A stretch of DNA of 7,526 bases from Acetobacterium sp. (GTDB taxonomy: Bacteria; Bacillota; Clostridia; Eubacteriales; Eubacteriaceae): contig JAKLQL010000489.1 in the NCBI GenBank assembly GCA_022013395.1, positions 1 through 7,526 on the forward strand. Reading direction: 5' to 3'. Position numbers and translations under genes: made by a program. A model generated the notes under the pieces. It did no database searches and was not told the DNA's origin. It worked only from the letters and a program-made list of their open reading frames with translations. The number at the start of each line of letters is the position of its first letter. The stretch's first letter is position 1. Of this stretch, positions 6,893 through 7,526 are shown in pieces.

Positions 6893-6899
6893 CCTCCTA
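6893..6899 (-). promoter_or_regulatory. HAD stop codon overlapping the ribosome binding site of the P-loop gene
   Basis: TAG (6899-6897) and AGGAGG (6898-6893) overlap, and ATG 6887 follows after 5 nt. This predicts translational coupling of the two genes. The stop lies in the same frame as the next gene, with only three codons (E-E-T) between them. Confidence 0.85.
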
Positions 6900-7526
6900 T
6901 TCGATAATCTCCAATAATTCGCCAAAGCTGGTAATCAGATGGGTAGCTCCGGCTTGTCGCAGTTCGTCTTCACTGCCACAGCCATAGGTGACTCCCACCG
7001 AATCGATGCCCACTTCTTTGGCGCCGATGATATCATAATGGCGGTCACCAACCATTAATACGTCGGCTAAATCCATCACATCATTGTCTTCCAGTAGGTT
7101 GGTAATAATTTCTTTTTTATTGCTGCGGGTGCCATCATTATAGGTTCCGTAAACCCTTGCAATTTCAATGTTTAGCTTCAGATGCTCAATGATTTTTCGG
7201 GCATTTGTTTCATTTTTTGTTGTGGCCACTCCCAAAAAACAGCCACTTTTGTAAAGAGCATCGACCGTTTCCTTAACGTCTTTATACAATTGCGCTCGAT
7301 ACATCTGTCCATTGAGAACATATTCTTCCAAATAAAATTCATAACCTTTTCTTGCTTCAGTTAACGAAAAGCCATAAACCTCCTGAAAAGTTGTGAGCAT
7401 CGGAGGCCCGATTAAAGAATTAATATCTGAAATCTCCGGATTCAGTACATTCATCTTTTTTAGTGCGTATTCAAATGAACAACGAATGCTATCCTTTGAA
7501 TCAATCAGCGTTCCATCCAGGTCAAA
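6897..7526 (-). CDS. HAD-superfamily phosphatase (phosphoglycolate phosphatase/5'-nucleotidase-like), 5' end outside window
   Basis: Predicted Mg-dependent phosphatase of the HAD IA subfamily; the substrate is not readable. The frame is open to the window edge and begins with FDLDGTLIDS, so motif I (nucleophile and acid/base aspartates, 7523-7509) is present and only a few N-terminal codons are missing. An ATG at 7454 is internal, because starting there would delete motif I. A helical cap follows, then motif II in GVATTKN, the motif III lysine near NKKEI, and motif IV GDRHYDIIGAKEVGID, followed by GVTYGCGSEDEL. 209 residues are visible, close to the usual 210-220 of the group. It ends in TAG overlapping the next gene's ribosome binding site. 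Housekeeping removal of 2-phosphoglycolate or a nucleotide monophosphate is plausible but not shown. Confidence 0.93.
   Translation of the reverse strand, partial: FDLDGTLIDSKDSIRCSFEYALKKMNVLNPEISDINSLIGPPMLTTFQEVYGFSLTEARKGYEFYLEEYVLNGQMYRAQLYKDVKETVDALYKSGCFLGVATTKNETNARKIIEHLKLNIEIARVYGTYNDGTRSNKKEIITNLLEDNDVMDLADVLMVGDRHYDIIGAKEVGIDSVGVTYGCGSEDELRQAGATHLITSFGELLEIIE

Noticed and set aside
6897..7454. Shorter HAD gene starting at ATG 7454
   Set aside because: The frame is open upstream and encodes the essential DLDGT motif, so the gene really extends past the window edge.

Overview
The window comes from a low-to-mid GC anaerobic Firmicute, most likely a clostridial acetogen of the Acetobacterium/Eubacterium type. 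Three things point there: strong GGAGG-type ribosome binding sites, a rubrerythrin behind a PerR-type box, and an ornithine-racemase-like enzyme of a kind common in Clostridia. The genus is an inference from gene style, not proven.

Layout: (1) positions 1-1823, minus strand, hold the first 607 codons of leucyl-tRNA synthetase (leuS); its C-terminal part lies outside the window. (2) Positions 1824-2077 are a compact divergent control region. It has a consensus sigma-A promoter for leuS, a short leuS leader with an intrinsic-terminator hairpin, and an extended -10 promoter facing the other way. (3) Positions 2078-4347, plus strand, form a two-gene operon: a PLP-dependent alanine/ornithine-racemase-family enzyme, then an Ldh-family (malate/L-lactate/imine reductase type) NAD(P)-dependent oxidoreductase. 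(4) A 12-bp-stem bidirectional terminator at about 4372-4409 separates this operon from the convergent rubrerythrin gene. (5) Positions 4434-5030, minus strand, encode a rubrerythrin with a C-terminal rubredoxin domain. Just upstream is a perfect TTATAATnATTATAA PerR-type operator. (6) Positions 5106-6887, minus strand, encode an uncharacterised P-loop protein related to HPr kinase/PEP carboxykinase. It is split by a single in-frame TAG codon at 6234-6236. (7) Positions 6897-7526, minus strand, hold a HAD-superfamily phosphatase whose first few codons are cut off by the window edge. It is probably co-transcribed with the P-loop gene.

The most interesting observation is the in-frame amber codon in the HprK/PEPCK-like gene. 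Reading continues in the same frame on both sides of TAG, the 32 codons after it contain no start codon, and no ribosome binding site precedes the first downstream ATG. The two halves therefore look like one gene. Amber decoding (for example as pyrrolysine, known in some acetogens), a recent nonsense mutation and a sequence error are the competing explanations. The HAD gene upstream also ends in TAG in this same frame, so amber readthrough could in principle join it to the next gene as well.

No insertion sequence, CRISPR array, tRNA or rRNA was seen, and there is no gene-free stretch longer than about 255 bases.
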